Of a DNA stretch of 64,000 bases, positions 44,466-53,579 are shown piece after piece. How positions within the stretch are numbered: the stretch's first letter is position 1; each line of letters opens with the position of its first letter. Source of the stretch: a bacterium (lineage in GTDB: Bacteria > Sysuimicrobiota > Sysuimicrobiia > Sysuimicrobiales > Humicultoraceae); contig JAVHLI010000005.1 in assembly GCA_031082185.1 (NCBI GenBank), forward strand, positions 124,001-188,000. The letters run 5' to 3'. The notes under the pieces were generated by a model. The model did not search any database. It was not told the origin of the DNA and was given only the letters and a program-made list of their open reading frames with translations. The position numbers were made by a program, and so were the translations under genes.

Positions 44466-46902
44466 GGGTCTGGCTCCTCATGGTGGTCACCTGCCATCGG
44501 ATTCCGTCGCTCCAGAGCGTCACTGCACCGTCCCGATCGGTACGGTAGATCGTGGCGCCCGCGTTCTCCAGCGCCGCCAGCGTGCCCGGATGCGGGTGAC
44601 CGAACCGGTTGTCCGCGCCCGCCGAGACCACGGCAATGCCGGGCAGCACCCGCGCCAGGAACGCCGGTGTTGTCGAAGTACGGCTGCCGTGGTGCGCCAC
44701 CTTCAGCACCTGGCTTTCCAGTGTGGTCCCTCGATCCAGGAGGTGCTGCTCGACCGGTGCCTCGATGTCGCTGGTCAGCAACGCCGCTGTCATTCCGTAG
44801 GTCAGCCGTGCGACCAGCGCGCCCGCGTGTGCCGGTTCGCCCTCGATCCGAGGGGTTGGATCGCTCGGGTGCAGGACCGTCAACCCCACCCCCGCTCCCA
44901 GATCGAGGCCCACACCTTCCCTTGCGACGCGGTGGGGAACCCGCCTGGCCTCGGCAACGGTAAGGAGGCGGGCGTACGCAGGGGCAGGGTGAACCACACC
45001 GGGATCCAGCACGAGTCCGACACGGAAGTTCTCCAAGACCGCCACCAGTCCTTCCACGTGGTCGTCGTGGGGATGAGAAATGATCACCGCGTCGAGCCGG
45101 CGCACGCCGGCCCGGCGCAGCGCCGGCACCACGCGCATGAGGCCTACGTCCCAGCCGATACGGTCGCCGCCCGCATTACCGCCTCCGTCTATGAGCACGG
45201 CGCGGCCCGATGGGCTCTGAACCAGGATGGCGTCGCCCTGCCCCACGTCTAGGACCGTGACCACGAGCGCGGACGGCGGCCGTAGGGCCGCAGCGTACCA
45301 GAGCGCGAGCGCACAAACCCACACTCCGGCGATGGCCAGCAGTTGCGCCCTGCGTGGCTGCCAGTATCCCGAAAGCACGGCCACCCAGCCACCCAGGCCC
45401 AGAAACAGGGCCGCCGCCGCAACCGGGGAAACCGGTGGCGTCGGCACCGCCGCCCAGGCAAGCGCGCCGAAGCGCGACCCGATCCACAGCACCACGTCCA
45501 GCGGCAGGCGCAGCAGCCCCAACAGAAGATCCCCGGCCGCGGGGGCGGCGACGACCAGCGGGATGAGCGCGAGACCCGCCGGGACCAGCGCCGCGATCAC
45601 CGGTAGCGCCAGCGCGTTGGCAAGGACGCCGGCCACAAGGAGCACCTGGAAATGGGCGGCAAGTAGAGGCGCGACCGCGAGCTGCGCACCCAGCGTGGCA
45701 GCCAGCGTCGGTGCCAGAAATGGCCCCAGGCAGACAAGCCGCGGGCGAAGCACGGGTGCCACATACAGCAGACCCCAGGTGGCCGCGAACGAGAGCTGGA
45801 ACCCTATGTCGAAGAGCACCTGCGGCTGGCTCGCCAGCAGCACAAGCGCGGCCGCTGCAAGGGTCGCGGCACGGTCGCGACCGCGCCCCAGCACTGCCGC
45901 TGCCAGACCCACCACCGTCATTATCGTCGCGCGTCCCACCGAGGGCGCCCAGCCGACGAGCACCGCAAAGAGGCCCACGCCCAGGACGCCGGCAGCCGCG
46001 GACGGGAGCGCCGGCAGCCCTCCCAGGCGTGCCGCCCAGGCGCAGGCGCCCGCAACCATCGCCACCTGTGCGCCCGAGACTACCATGAGGTGGACCAGAC
46101 CTGCGCGAGAGAACTGCCGGTACAGTTCGGGCGAAAGGTGGGTCTCGATCCCCAGGAGCAGGCTGAGCAACAGACCGTCGTGGGGCTCCGGGAGCGCCCG
46201 CAGGACGCCGGCAACAACGCTCTGGCGCAGGGTGGAGACGGCTCCGCGCACCGACCACACACCCGGTCGGAGCACCGTGATCCCGCCCCCCGGTGTAACG
46301 CGGATGACTCCCAGCAGCCCCCTGCGGCGGAGCGCGTCCTGTTCAGAGCGCTCGCCCGGGTTCCCGGCGGGCCGTCCTAGGCGAAAGCGGCCGCGCACGA
46401 GGACCTCCGCCCCCACGCCAACGCCGGGGGGCTGGCCGCGACCGGTCAGGCGCACCAGCCCATGGGCCGGGGGTAACGGCGGTGCACGTGGGGACTGCCA
46501 GGCCTCCAGCGAGTGGAGACGAACCACACCGCGCCAGCCCAAGGGGCCGGCTTCAGGCGGCCCAACTATGATGCCGCGCGCCTCCACCTGCTGCCCGTCT
46601 GCGGCCGCCGGCCACGACGGCGCCAGGCCCGCGTGCAGCGCCGACTGCGCGAACCCCAAACCCGCGAAGCAGGCCAGGGCCGCCACCGAACCGATCCCTG
46701 CTGCGCGCGCCAGGAGCGCCGCGATCCACAGGACCGCGGCCGCGGCGGCCAGCCCGCAGGCAGGTCCTGGGGGCAGGGGCCAGCGGTCCGCGGCGATGAT
46801 GCCCGATGCGAAGGCCGCGGCAGCCCATACGATCGGCGGGAGTGCATTGAAAAGGCGCACCGGCGAGAACCTCCCAAAGGGGAGATCGGCGCCGGACGGC
46901 AC
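44449..46902 (-). CDS. comEC: ComEC/Rec2 DNA uptake channel protein
   Basis: The 817-residue protein has an N-terminal DUF4131 region (about 25-200), the Competence membrane domain (about 225-500) and a C-terminal metallo-beta-lactamase-like domain (about 530-817). The metal site is in ISHPHDDHVEGL, with LDVGQGDAILVQSPSG and KVAHHGSRTS also visible. ComEC passes single-stranded DNA across the membrane during transformation; the MBL domain is thought to degrade the other strand. Full length and intact motifs suggest competence potential. No comEA is adjacent. Confidence 0.95.
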   Translation of the reverse strand: MPSGADLPFGRFSPVRLFNALPPIVWAAAAFASGIIAADRWPLPPGPACGLAAAAAVLWIAALLARAAGIGSVAALACFAGLGFAQSALHAGLAPSWPAAADGQQVEARGIIVGPPEAGPLGWRGVVRLHSLEAWQSPRAPPLPPAHGLVRLTGRGQPPGVGVGAEVLVRGRFRLGRPAGNPGERSEQDALRRRGLLGVIRVTPGGGITVLRPGVWSVRGAVSTLRQSVVAGVLRALPEPHDGLLLSLLLGIETHLSPELYRQFSRAGLVHLMVVSGAQVAMVAGACAWAARLGGLPALPSAAAGVLGVGLFAVLVGWAPSVGRATIMTVVGLAAAVLGRGRDRAATLAAAALVLLASQPQVLFDIGFQLSFAATWGLLYVAPVLRPRLVCLGPFLAPTLAATLGAQLAVAPLLAAHFQVLLVAGVLANALALPVIAALVPAGLALIPLVVAAPAAGDLLLGLLRLPLDVVLWIGSRFGALAWAAVPTPPVSPVAAAALFLGLGGWVAVLSGYWQPRRAQLLAIAGVWVCALALWYAAALRPPSALVVTVLDVGQGDAILVQSPSGRAVLIDGGGNAGGDRIGWDVGLMRVVPALRRAGVRRLDAVIISHPHDDHVEGLVAVLENFRVGLVLDPGVVHPAPAYARLLTVAEARRVPHRVAREGVGLDLGAGVGLTVLHPSDPTPRIEGEPAHAGALVARLTYGMTAALLTSDIEAPVEQHLLDRGTTLESQVLKVAHHGSRTSTTPAFLARVLPGIAVVSAGADNRFGHPHPGTLAALENAGATIYRTDRDGAVTLWSDGIRWQVTTMRSQTRALGR

Positions 46903-46917
46903 GAATTACGGTGGGGA

Positions 46918-48837
46918 CTAAGTCTTAGCGGCCACCTCGCGCAGCACCCGCTCCAGGAACTCGGCCAAGGGAATCGGGCCCAGGTCCCCTTCCGAGCGGC
47001 TGCGCACGGCCACGGCCCCGGATGCGGCCTCCTTGTCCCCCACGACGAGCATGTAGGGGATCTGCTCCACCTGGGCCTGTCGGATCTTGTAGCTGATGCG
47101 CTGGTTTGTCCCGTCCACAGCCGCGCGCACCCCAGCGGCTTCCATCTGTGCGAGCACTGCTCCGGCGTAGGCCGCGTGTCGATCCGCGATCGGCAGGATC
47201 CGCGCCTGTTCCGGAGACAGCCACAGGGGGAACCGGCCTTCGTACGTTTCGATCAGGAACGCGACCCACCGTTCCATCGTGCTGGTGACCGCACGGTGGA
47301 TCATCACCGGCCGGTGGGCCCGACCGTCCTCTCCGATGTACTCCAGCGAAAACCGCTCGGGCAGCAGGAAGTCGAGCTGAACCGTCGAGAGCGTCTCGTC
47401 CTTGCCGGATGCGGTCGGAACCTGCACGTCAATCTTGGGCCCGTAGAACGCGGCCTCGCCCCTGGCCTCTTTGAACGCGATGCCCATCTCGGTGAGCGCC
47501 TCGCGCAGCATGCTCTCGGCCTGGTCCCAGAGCGCGTCGTTCTGCATGAACTTCTCGTGGTCCGCGGGATCGCGGAGTGAAAGTTGGTACCAGCCGTTGG
47601 TGATCTGGAAATCCGCGTACACCCTCTGAATCAGCCGGACCACCCGTACTATCTCGTCCTTGATCTGGTCCACGCGGCAGAAGATGTGGGCGTCGTTCAT
47701 CGTCATGCCCCGGACGCGGTGGAGGCCGGTCAGGACGCCGGACCGCTCGTACCTGAAGACCTTGCCGAGCTCGGCGATCCGTACGGGCAGGTCCCGGTAG
47801 GAGCGCTGGTCGTGCATGTAGACCATGATGTGGTGGGGACAGTTCATGGGCCGGAGCACCAGCTCTTCGTTCTCGAGCTTCATCGCGGGATACATGTTGT
47901 CCCGGTAGTGGTCCCAGTGGCCGGACATCTTGTAGAGCGCGGAACTCGCGATCTCCTGGCTGTAGACGTGGTCATAGCCGGACGCAAGCTCCAGATCTAC
48001 GATGTAGCGCTCGATGATGCGCCGGATCGTCGCGCCCTTGGGCAGCCAAAGCGGCAGTCCCTGCCCGACCTCCGGGGTAAGGTGGAACAGGCGCAACTCC
48101 TTGCCGATGCGCCTGTGATCCCTTCGCCGGGCCTCCTCCATGCGGTGCAGGTGGGCGTCGAGTTGATCCTGCGTAGGATAGGAAACGCCGTAAATACGCT
48201 GAAGCATCGGGCGGCGCTCGTCGCCGCGCCAGTAGGCGCCGGAGGTGGAGAGCAGCTTGATCGCGCCCACGGCGCCCGTGCGGAGCACGTGCGGGCCGCG
48301 GCACATGTCGGCGAACCCGTCCTGTTGGTAGAAACTCACGTTTCCGTCCGGGATCTCTTCGAGCAGTTCCTGCTTGTAGACTTCACCCTGCTCCTGATAC
48401 CGCCGGTACGCTTCATCGCGAGGGATCTCGACGCGCTCAACCGGTTGGTCCGCCGCGGCCAGCTCCTTCATGCGCGCCTCGATGCGCTCCAGGTCTTCGG
48501 GGCCGAACGGCCGCCCTATGTCGAAGTCGTAGTAGAACCCGTCTTCTATCGGCGGCCCGATGGCCAGCTTGGCTTCGGGAAAGAGCTGCTTGACTGCCTG
48601 CGCCATCAGGTGCGATGTCGAGTGCCAGTAGACATCGCGGCCCGCGGGCTCATCAAAGGTGACAAACTCGACGCGCGCGTCGGACTCCAGCGGCCACCGG
48701 AGATCGCGCAGTTGCCCGTCAACCAGCGCCGCGAGCACGCCATCCAGACCGAGCCGCTCGGCCATCGCCCCTGCGCTCGTTCCCGCCGATACCTCGTGCT
48801 CCTCGCCGCCCGTCAGCGTGACGTGGATCAACCCCAT
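46918..48837 (-). CDS. thrS: Threonyl-tRNA synthetase
   Basis: The 639-residue enzyme has a TGS domain (about 1-63), an editing domain with HSTSHLMAQAV, a class II catalytic core and an anticodon-binding domain. Core motifs include GPPIEDGFYYDFD, motif 2 around GKVFRYERSGVLTGLHRVRG, and motif 3 (TSTMERWVAFLIE). The usual GSxER of motif 3 reads STMER, retaining the Arg. The ATG at 48837 with AGGGGG 8 nt upstream is correct; the ORF open upstream overlaps the lipoprotein gene. It lies 16 nt after that gene, and both follow a Thr T-box. Confidence 0.97.
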   Translation of the reverse strand: MGLIHVTLTGGEEHEVSAGTSAGAMAERLGLDGVLAALVDGQLRDLRWPLESDARVEFVTFDEPAGRDVYWHSTSHLMAQAVKQLFPEAKLAIGPPIEDGFYYDFDIGRPFGPEDLERIEARMKELAAADQPVERVEIPRDEAYRRYQEQGEVYKQELLEEIPDGNVSFYQQDGFADMCRGPHVLRTGAVGAIKLLSTSGAYWRGDERRPMLQRIYGVSYPTQDQLDAHLHRMEEARRRDHRRIGKELRLFHLTPEVGQGLPLWLPKGATIRRIIERYIVDLELASGYDHVYSQEIASSALYKMSGHWDHYRDNMYPAMKLENEELVLRPMNCPHHIMVYMHDQRSYRDLPVRIAELGKVFRYERSGVLTGLHRVRGMTMNDAHIFCRVDQIKDEIVRVVRLIQRVYADFQITNGWYQLSLRDPADHEKFMQNDALWDQAESMLREALTEMGIAFKEARGEAAFYGPKIDVQVPTASGKDETLSTVQLDFLLPERFSLEYIGEDGRAHRPVMIHRAVTSTMERWVAFLIETYEGRFPLWLSPEQARILPIADRHAAYAGAVLAQMEAAGVRAAVDGTNQRISYKIRQAQVEQIPYMLVVGDKEAASGAVAVRSRSEGDLGPIPLAEFLERVLREVAAKT

Positions 48838-48853
48838 GGTAGTTCCCCCTTGT

Positions 48854-49348
48854 CTAGCGGTAGTGACGCGTGCTCTTGCGCCACGCCTCGGCAACAACCC
48901 CGCCGCCTTCCAGAAATACCTTGACAACGGGCATGAACATCTCGTCGGGCGGGATCCCTGCCTCCACCCTCACCTTCTGAAACCCGGCGGCCAGGTCGAG
49001 CGCCCACTCGTCGCGCGCCGCCTCCGGCTGCGCCACCCAGGCCTCCGGGACAACCGCCCGCAGGATGGAGGGCGTGTCGAGTACCAGCTCGCGGAGCGTC
49101 GGATCTGCCTTTCTCCGCTCGGCAATGAACCGGTCCACTGCAGCCCGGTACGCGGCGCTACCCTCGATCTGCTGAACGCGGGCCATGCCTGCGCCGCCGA
49201 CCTGAGCCGGGCCGGGCGATGCGCCGGGCGCCGCCGCCTTCTGGCCTGACCGGCAGCCCGCAGCTGCAGTAGCCACGGCCACCACCAGGAAAGCGCCCAC
49301 CGCCAGGTGCTGCAACCTGAACCGTGCCGTTCGATCTGTATGAGTCAC
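48854..49348 (-). CDS. Small putative lipoprotein upstream of thrS
   Basis: The 164-residue protein has an N-terminal hydrophobic segment followed by AAGC, a plausible lipobox (cysteine about residue 32). An Ala/Pro/Gly linker follows, then a soluble domain of about 120 residues (VQQIEGSAAYRAAVDRF, FQKVRVEAGIPPDEMFMPVVKVF). I recognise no family. The start is GTG 49348 with GGAGG 8 nt upstream; the longer ORF would run into the T-box. It is the first gene after the threonine T-box and 16 nt before thrS, so it should be induced by threonine starvation. Confidence 0.75.
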   Translation of the reverse strand: MTHTDRTARFRLQHLAVGAFLVVAVATAAAGCRSGQKAAAPGASPGPAQVGGAGMARVQQIEGSAAYRAAVDRFIAERRKADPTLRELVLDTPSILRAVVPEAWVAQPEAARDEWALDLAAGFQKVRVEAGIPPDEMFMPVVKVFLEGGGVVAEAWRKSTRHYR

Positions 49349-49387
49349 GTCGCTGCCTCCTCCCGTGTAGCAAGCGCGGGACGCCAC

Positions 49388-49687
49388 AAAAGCACGAACC
49401 CGCCCCAGAGGGGCGGGTTGCCGCGGTTCCACCCTCACAATCGCCCGACCGGTCTCGATTCCACGACTGGGAAACCGAAACGGACGCTCGCAGCGCGATC
49501 TCGGGCGCACCCGGCGGCTTAGACGGCGATCACTGATCCGATCACCCTTCGCCCGCTGCTCAGAGGGGGTCTTCCGCCGATCCGTCCGGCAGGGCTCGCA
49601 GCCCAGGCCCTGCCTCTCTCCATCCGCCGCGTCTCCGGCGGTTCGAACGGGGTTCCGGCGTACTCGTCCTCGTCATTGCCGATCTTC
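49388..49687 (-). promoter_or_regulatory. Threonine T-box riboswitch (canonical, transcriptional)
   Basis: This leader fills most of the 395-nt stretch between the lipoprotein gene and the tRNA. Stem I has a classical specifier loop. Helices GAGG/CCTC (49671-49668 with 49566-49563) and CGCCG/CGGCG (49660-49656 with 49579-49575) enclose ACGAGTA on the 5' side and GAAGACCC on the 3' side. The loop shows the AGUA motif and the Thr codon ACC at 49570-49568. AGAGAG and the apical region follow the standard pattern. The T-box sequence AGGGTGGAACCGCGG is at 49435-49421. A perfect terminator follows. Uncharged tRNA-Thr should favour antitermination. Confidence 0.95.
49391..49419 (-). terminator. T-box-controlled intrinsic terminator
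   Basis: A perfect 10-bp stem (arms 49419-49410 and 49406-49397, loop of 3 nt) is followed by a run ending in TTTT at 49391-49388. The 5' arm abuts the T-box sequence, so antiterminator and terminator are mutually exclusive. Confidence 0.92.
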
Positions 49688-49693
49688 AGCGTC

Positions 49694-49722
49694 ATCTTAT
49701 GCGCAGTGCCGGGAGCTGTCAA
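49694..49722 (-). promoter_or_regulatory. Promoter of the thr T-box / lipoprotein / thrS operon
   Basis: TTGACA at 49722-49717 and TAAGAT at 49699-49694 are separated by 17 nt. The expected start is near 49687. It lies 22 nt downstream of the tRNA-Val 3' end. Confidence 0.8.
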
Positions 49723-49743
49723 ATCTGTTTGGAGAAGTCGCCG

Positions 49744-49818
49744 TGGTGGGCGCTGCAGGACTTGAACCTGCGACCTCCTCTGCGTCAGAGAGGCGCTCTT
49801 CCTCTGAGCTAAGCGCCC
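49744..49818 (-). tRNA. tRNA-Val (anticodon GAC)
   Basis: A 75-nt cloverleaf is visible. The acceptor stem is GGGCGCT with AGCGCCC, and the D arm starts TAGCTCAG. The anticodon stem CCTCT/AGAGG surrounds loop CTGACGC with anticodon GAC, and the T arm contains GGTTCAAGTCC. The discriminator is A and CCA is encoded. GAC reads valine GUC/GUU codons. Confidence 0.97.
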
Positions 49819-49849
49819 GTTGGGTGATAACACCGTCGGGTGCGCACTC

Positions 49850-49878
49850 ATTATAGGGACAAGCCCCACACGCCGCAA
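49850..49878 (-). promoter_or_regulatory. tRNA-Val promoter
   Basis: TTGCGG at 49878-49873 and a consensus TATAAT at 49855-49850 are spaced 17 nt. The start would be about 25 nt before the mature tRNA 5' end. Confidence 0.75.
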
Positions 49879-49934
49879 CACGGTGTTTCGGAAACACCCA
49901 GGAAGACGAGCGGCCTTGCGCGAACACGGGCGGT

Positions 49935-51860
49935 ATGGCGCGCATCGCGAACCCTGGGAAACCCGTGAGGAAACTTCTGACGCTGCTGGTTGTGCTGGCG
50001 GCGGTGGCGTATCCTGCCGTCGAGGCCTGGGCGAAGTCCTACGACCACCCCACGATCGACGTCACATTCCGCCTGCTGCCCGAGGGAAGCGCGGAGGTCG
50101 AGGAGGTCCGCGCGTTTCGTTTCGTCGGCTCGTTTTCGTGGGCGGAGATTCGGCGCCGCACAACCGGGCAGTACGGGACTTACGGCATACGCTACGGCGG
50201 GGTTTGGGACGCCAGCAGCGGCCAGGCGATGCAGTTCAAGCAGTCGCGCGATGGCTCCGAGGAGGTCCTGCGGTGGAGCTACTCGGCCTCGGACACAACG
50301 ATGCGCTTTCGGATCAAGTACCGCATCACCGGGGCGGTGCAGCGATACGCCGATGTGGCCCAGTTCTACTGGCAGGCGATCGAGGGAGACCACGCGCCCA
50401 TAGGCCGGGTCCGAATCGTCGTGCAGGCGCCCGGCGCCAGCGAGAAGCTCTTCAAGGTCTTCGTCCACAGCAAGGCCACTCCCGGCGAGCTCCGGATCGC
50501 CCCGGACTTCCGGAGCGCCGAGATCACACAGTCCGATATCCCCGAGACCTCGTTTGTGGAGGTGCGGGTCCTCCTGGACCCCGCCCTGTTCCCCCAGGCC
50601 GCGGTGCAACAGGGCGAGAGCCACGAGAGCCTCCTGGCCGACGAGCGCCGACAGTCCGAGACCGAGCGCCGGTGGATGATGGCGTTCCTGGTAGGTCTGG
50701 CGGCCCCGTCGCTGCTCATAGCAGGCCTGATCGCCGCATACGTGTGGACCTACGCGCGCTATGGGCGGGAGCCGAAGGTGGCCTACGAGGCCGTCTATGA
50801 GCGCGAGCCGCCGCGGCTGCTCCCCCCGGCGGTGGTTCCGGCGATCCTGACGCAGTCCGGCGTGCGGAGCGCGGAACTCCCGTGGGCCTTCGCGGCCACC
50901 CTGGTGGAGGCGGCGCGCCTGGGCTACTTGGAGATCGAGGAGCGGCAGGACCAGGGGGTGCTGGGGACCGGGCTCTTCCGCGGCACCGACCTGATCTACC
51001 GGCTCACCGACAAGGGCCGCGCCCTCCTGTCGGGCAGTCCGCCCGAGGCGACCAGGCGGGAGCGCCCGTTGGAGCCTCTTGAAGTGAAGGTGCTCGATGC
51101 AGTCTTCCGCAAGGCCCACAAGGGCGATGACGTGACCGGCGACCAGATAGAGGCCTGGGGCAAGCGGATCGTTGGAAGAAAGAGCAACTTCCTGGTCTTC
51201 ACCGAGCGGTGGGGCCCGGACCTGCGCAAGTGGTTCGAGGACCGGCACTTCCCCCTCGATGACGCCGCCAGTGAGCGGGCTAAGATGTGGTTCATCGGAG
51301 GCACGGCGCTCACCATGTTCGTGGCCCCGGCGGTGGGTATGGTTATCGCGGCGTTTGTGCCCTCAGCGGCGGTGGGCGTGGTTTTCGCGGCGTTTGGGGC
51401 GCTCCCCGTGGGGATGGTCTTGATCTTCCTCTCCCTGAAAGGACTCTCGCGCCGGACCCCTGAGGCGGCCCTCGAGGTGAAGCGCTGGGCTGCGTTCCGG
51501 CGGTTCATGGAGGATTTCTCCGCCATGAAGGACGCGGGCCCGAACGTGTTGGCGCTGTGGGAGAGCTACCTCGTGTACGCCACCGCGCTCGGCGTGGCCG
51601 AGAAACTGATCGAGAACCTGAAGCTGGTGGCCGCCGATCTCGGGCAGACGGCTCCGCACCCGACGTGGTTCCGTAGCGCCTCTGGTGGCGGCGGCGCAGG
51701 GCTGACGCCTGCCGGGCTCGGGTCCCTGGAGGCGCTCTCCAGGTCGTTCCAGAACTTCCAGAGCCTATCGCGGGCGCTGTCCAGCTCGTCCAGCAGCGGC
51801 GGCGGATCCAGCGGCGGCGGTGGCGGGGGTGGCGGCGGAGGCAGCAGCAGGGCAGGATAG
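49935..51860 (+). CDS. DUF2207 domain membrane protein
   Basis: The 641-residue protein has an N-terminal signal or anchor (about 12-32), then an extracellular beta-rich DUF2207 domain (about 35-220). A membrane segment (about 250-275) and a cytosolic winged-helix-like region (ELPWAFAATLVEAARLGYLEIEE) follow. Two more membrane segments (about 455-515) precede a C-terminal tail extremely rich in Ser and Gly (last 40 residues). This is the usual order for DUF2207 proteins of the LemA neighbourhood, but no lemA is beside it. The function is unknown. An upstream in-frame ATG or GTG is possible; ATG 49935 puts the signal near the start. Confidence 0.85.
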   Translation: MARIANPGKPVRKLLTLLVVLAAVAYPAVEAWAKSYDHPTIDVTFRLLPEGSAEVEEVRAFRFVGSFSWAEIRRRTTGQYGTYGIRYGGVWDASSGQAMQFKQSRDGSEEVLRWSYSASDTTMRFRIKYRITGAVQRYADVAQFYWQAIEGDHAPIGRVRIVVQAPGASEKLFKVFVHSKATPGELRIAPDFRSAEITQSDIPETSFVEVRVLLDPALFPQAAVQQGESHESLLADERRQSETERRWMMAFLVGLAAPSLLIAGLIAAYVWTYARYGREPKVAYEAVYEREPPRLLPPAVVPAILTQSGVRSAELPWAFAATLVEAARLGYLEIEERQDQGVLGTGLFRGTDLIYRLTDKGRALLSGSPPEATRRERPLEPLEVKVLDAVFRKAHKGDDVTGDQIEAWGKRIVGRKSNFLVFTERWGPDLRKWFEDRHFPLDDAASERAKMWFIGGTALTMFVAPAVGMVIAAFVPSAAVGVVFAAFGALPVGMVLIFLSLKGLSRRTPEAALEVKRWAAFRRFMEDFSAMKDAGPNVLALWESYLVYATALGVAEKLIENLKLVAADLGQTAPHPTWFRSASGGGGAGLTPAGLGSLEALSRSFQNFQSLSRALSSSSSSGGGSSGGGGGGGGGGSSRAG

Positions 51861-51883
51861 AGGCCCTGGCACGCGCAACCGCC

Positions 51884-52735
51884 CTACCGGCCGGTCTTGG
51901 CCCACCGCTCCAGCGCGCGCACGCCCATCGAGCCCACGAGCGTCATCATCAGGTAGAGCAGCGCCACCATATTGTAGGTCTCAAAGGCGCGGAAGGTCCT
52001 GGCCGAGAGCAGCCGGCCCGCCTGCGTCAGTTCCGGAACCGCGATCGCCGAGGCCAGGGCAGAATCCTTCAGCAGCGCGATGAAGTCGTTGCCTAGAGGC
52101 GGCAGCACGACGCGCAGCGCCTGGGGGAGAATCACGAACCGCATCGCCTGCCCGTAGCTCAGGCCCAGAGAGCGGGCGGCCTCCATCTGCCCCTTGGGAA
52201 TGGACTCGATACCGGCGCGGTAGATCTCGGCCAGGTAGGCGCCGTATCCGGTCGCCAGCCCCAGGATGGCCCGGTTGAGGTCGCTTCGGATCAGCCGCGT
52301 GATCGCCTCGGCGACCCCGGGTAGGCCCGCGGCGCGGGCTGCTCCGGCCAGCGCCGCCGAGGCCAGGGGCGCGGCTACGAAGGCGATGTAGATCAGCAGC
52401 ACCAATAGTGGGACGCCGCGCACCACCTCGACGTAGAGCGTGGCCACGGTGTAGACCACCGGCTGCCGAGACAACCGCATCAGGCCTGCCACCAGACCGA
52501 TGACCAGCGCCAGCGAGTAGGCGGCGAACGTCAGGCGCAGGGTTAGGAGCACCCCGTCCCAGAGAAACGCCAGGGTGTCCCTGTAGACCTGGGAGCCGGC
52601 CACCACGAATGCGATGCCGGCCCCCGCGGTCAACAACACGAGCACCCACCAGGGAACCCGCTCCAAGGCGGCCGGAGCCAGCCGGCTCCGGCCGCCGTCG
52701 CGTCCGCTGGCGGAGGATGGGCTTCTGGTGGTCAC
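51884..52735 (-). CDS. Polar amino-acid ABC transporter permease (HisM/GlnP family)
   Basis: The 283-residue inner-membrane permease has about five or six segments and the EAA loop (AARSLGLSYGQAMRFVILPQALR) that docks on the ATPase. GVLLTLRLTFAAYSLALVIGL is the family N-terminal block. An insertion of about 50 residues between membrane segments (around AAPLASAALAGAARAAGLPG) makes it longer than GlnP. The GTG at 52735 is 7 nt after the binding-protein stop, with a weak Shine-Dalgarno. No ATPase gene is in this operon, so the partner must be elsewhere. Confidence 0.92.
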   Translation of the reverse strand: MTTRSPSSASGRDGGRSRLAPAALERVPWWVLVLLTAGAGIAFVVAGSQVYRDTLAFLWDGVLLTLRLTFAAYSLALVIGLVAGLMRLSRQPVVYTVATLYVEVVRGVPLLVLLIYIAFVAAPLASAALAGAARAAGLPGVAEAITRLIRSDLNRAILGLATGYGAYLAEIYRAGIESIPKGQMEAARSLGLSYGQAMRFVILPQALRVVLPPLGNDFIALLKDSALASAIAVPELTQAGRLLSARTFRAFETYNMVALLYLMMTLVGSMGVRALERWAKTGR

Positions 52736-52742
52736 GCGAAAC

Positions 52743-53579
52743 CTACTGACCCGGGGCCCTATCCACAAACCACTTCTTGTAGAGGCCGTCCAGCGTCCCG
52801 TCGGCCTTCATCTGTTCCAGGGCCGCGTCGAACGCCTGTTTGAGGGCCACGTCGCCCTTCTTGAGGGCGATCCCCAGGGCCTCACTCGTGAACGGCTCGC
52901 CGACTTTCTTGATCTTGTCCGGGGTGATGTTGATGTACCCGTCGGCGGCGTAGCTGTCAATGATGACGGCGTCCACGTCCTTGTTGATGAGCGCCTTGAC
53001 AGCTAAGGCAAAGGTCTCGTAGCGGCGTACGTCGCCGACTTTCCCCTCCTTCAGGAGGGAGCTGGCTTTCTCATCGTTGGTGGTCCCGGTCTGCACCGCA
53101 ACCCTCTTGCCTGTCAGGGTGTCAACTCCGGTGACTGCAGTCTCGTCCATCCGCACCAGAACGACCTGGCCGAAGCGCAGGTAGGGTTCGCTGAAGTCGA
53201 CACTCTTCTTCCGCTCGTCGGTGATGGTCACGCCTGATGCCACGGCGTCGAACTGTCCCTGGGCCAGAGCTACGAAGATACCGTCCCATGCGGTCGTGGT
53301 GAAGACCGCCTTACAGTTCGCTCGGCGGCAGATCTCGGCCAACAGGTCGGGGTCGAAACCGACGATCTGCTTGTTCTCATCTACGACCTCAAAGGGCGGA
53401 TAGGTGGTGTCACTACCGACCTTGACCTCCCGCCCGCCCAGATCCGATACGGCGGCTGGCTGCGCGGCCGGCTCCGGCACCTGGACCGGCTGGGCCGCCT
53501 GGCGCCCTCGCATGACATAGAGCAGCGCTGCGATCACGATCAGGAGCACAACAATGTAGATCACCGGTCGTCCTCTCAT
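52743..53579 (-). CDS. Amino-acid ABC transporter substrate-binding protein
   Basis: The 278-residue protein belongs to the SBP_bac_3 family. An N-terminal hydrophobic segment (about 5-22) has no lipobox cysteine, so it may stay membrane-anchored. The core has [16 protein letters not shown], the ligand-binding GFDPDLL, and [32 protein letters not shown] is in the second lobe. Ligand specificity (Gln, His, Arg or other) is not certain. The ATG at 53579 has AGGAGG 7 nt upstream and overlaps the dehydrogenase stop by 4 nt. Confidence 0.93.
   Translation of the reverse strand: MRGRPVIYIVVLLIVIAALLYVMRGRQAAQPVQVPEPAAQPAAVSDLGGREVKVGSDTTYPPFEVVDENKQIVGFDPDLLAEICRRANCKAVFTTTAWDGIFVALAQGQFDAVASGVTITDERKKSVDFSEPYLRFGQVVLVRMDETAVTGVDTLTGKRVAVQTGTTNDEKASSLLKEGKVGDVRRYETFALAVKALINKDVDAVIIDSYAADGYINITPDKIKKVGEPFTSEALGIALKKGDVALKQAFDAALEQMKADGTLDGLYKKWFVDRAPGQ

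Noticed and set aside
45227-46921. 564-codon plus-strand open frame antisense to comEC
   Set aside because: Composition is Pro/Ala/Arg/Thr-rich low-complexity text without motifs; ComEC on the other strand has all domains intact.
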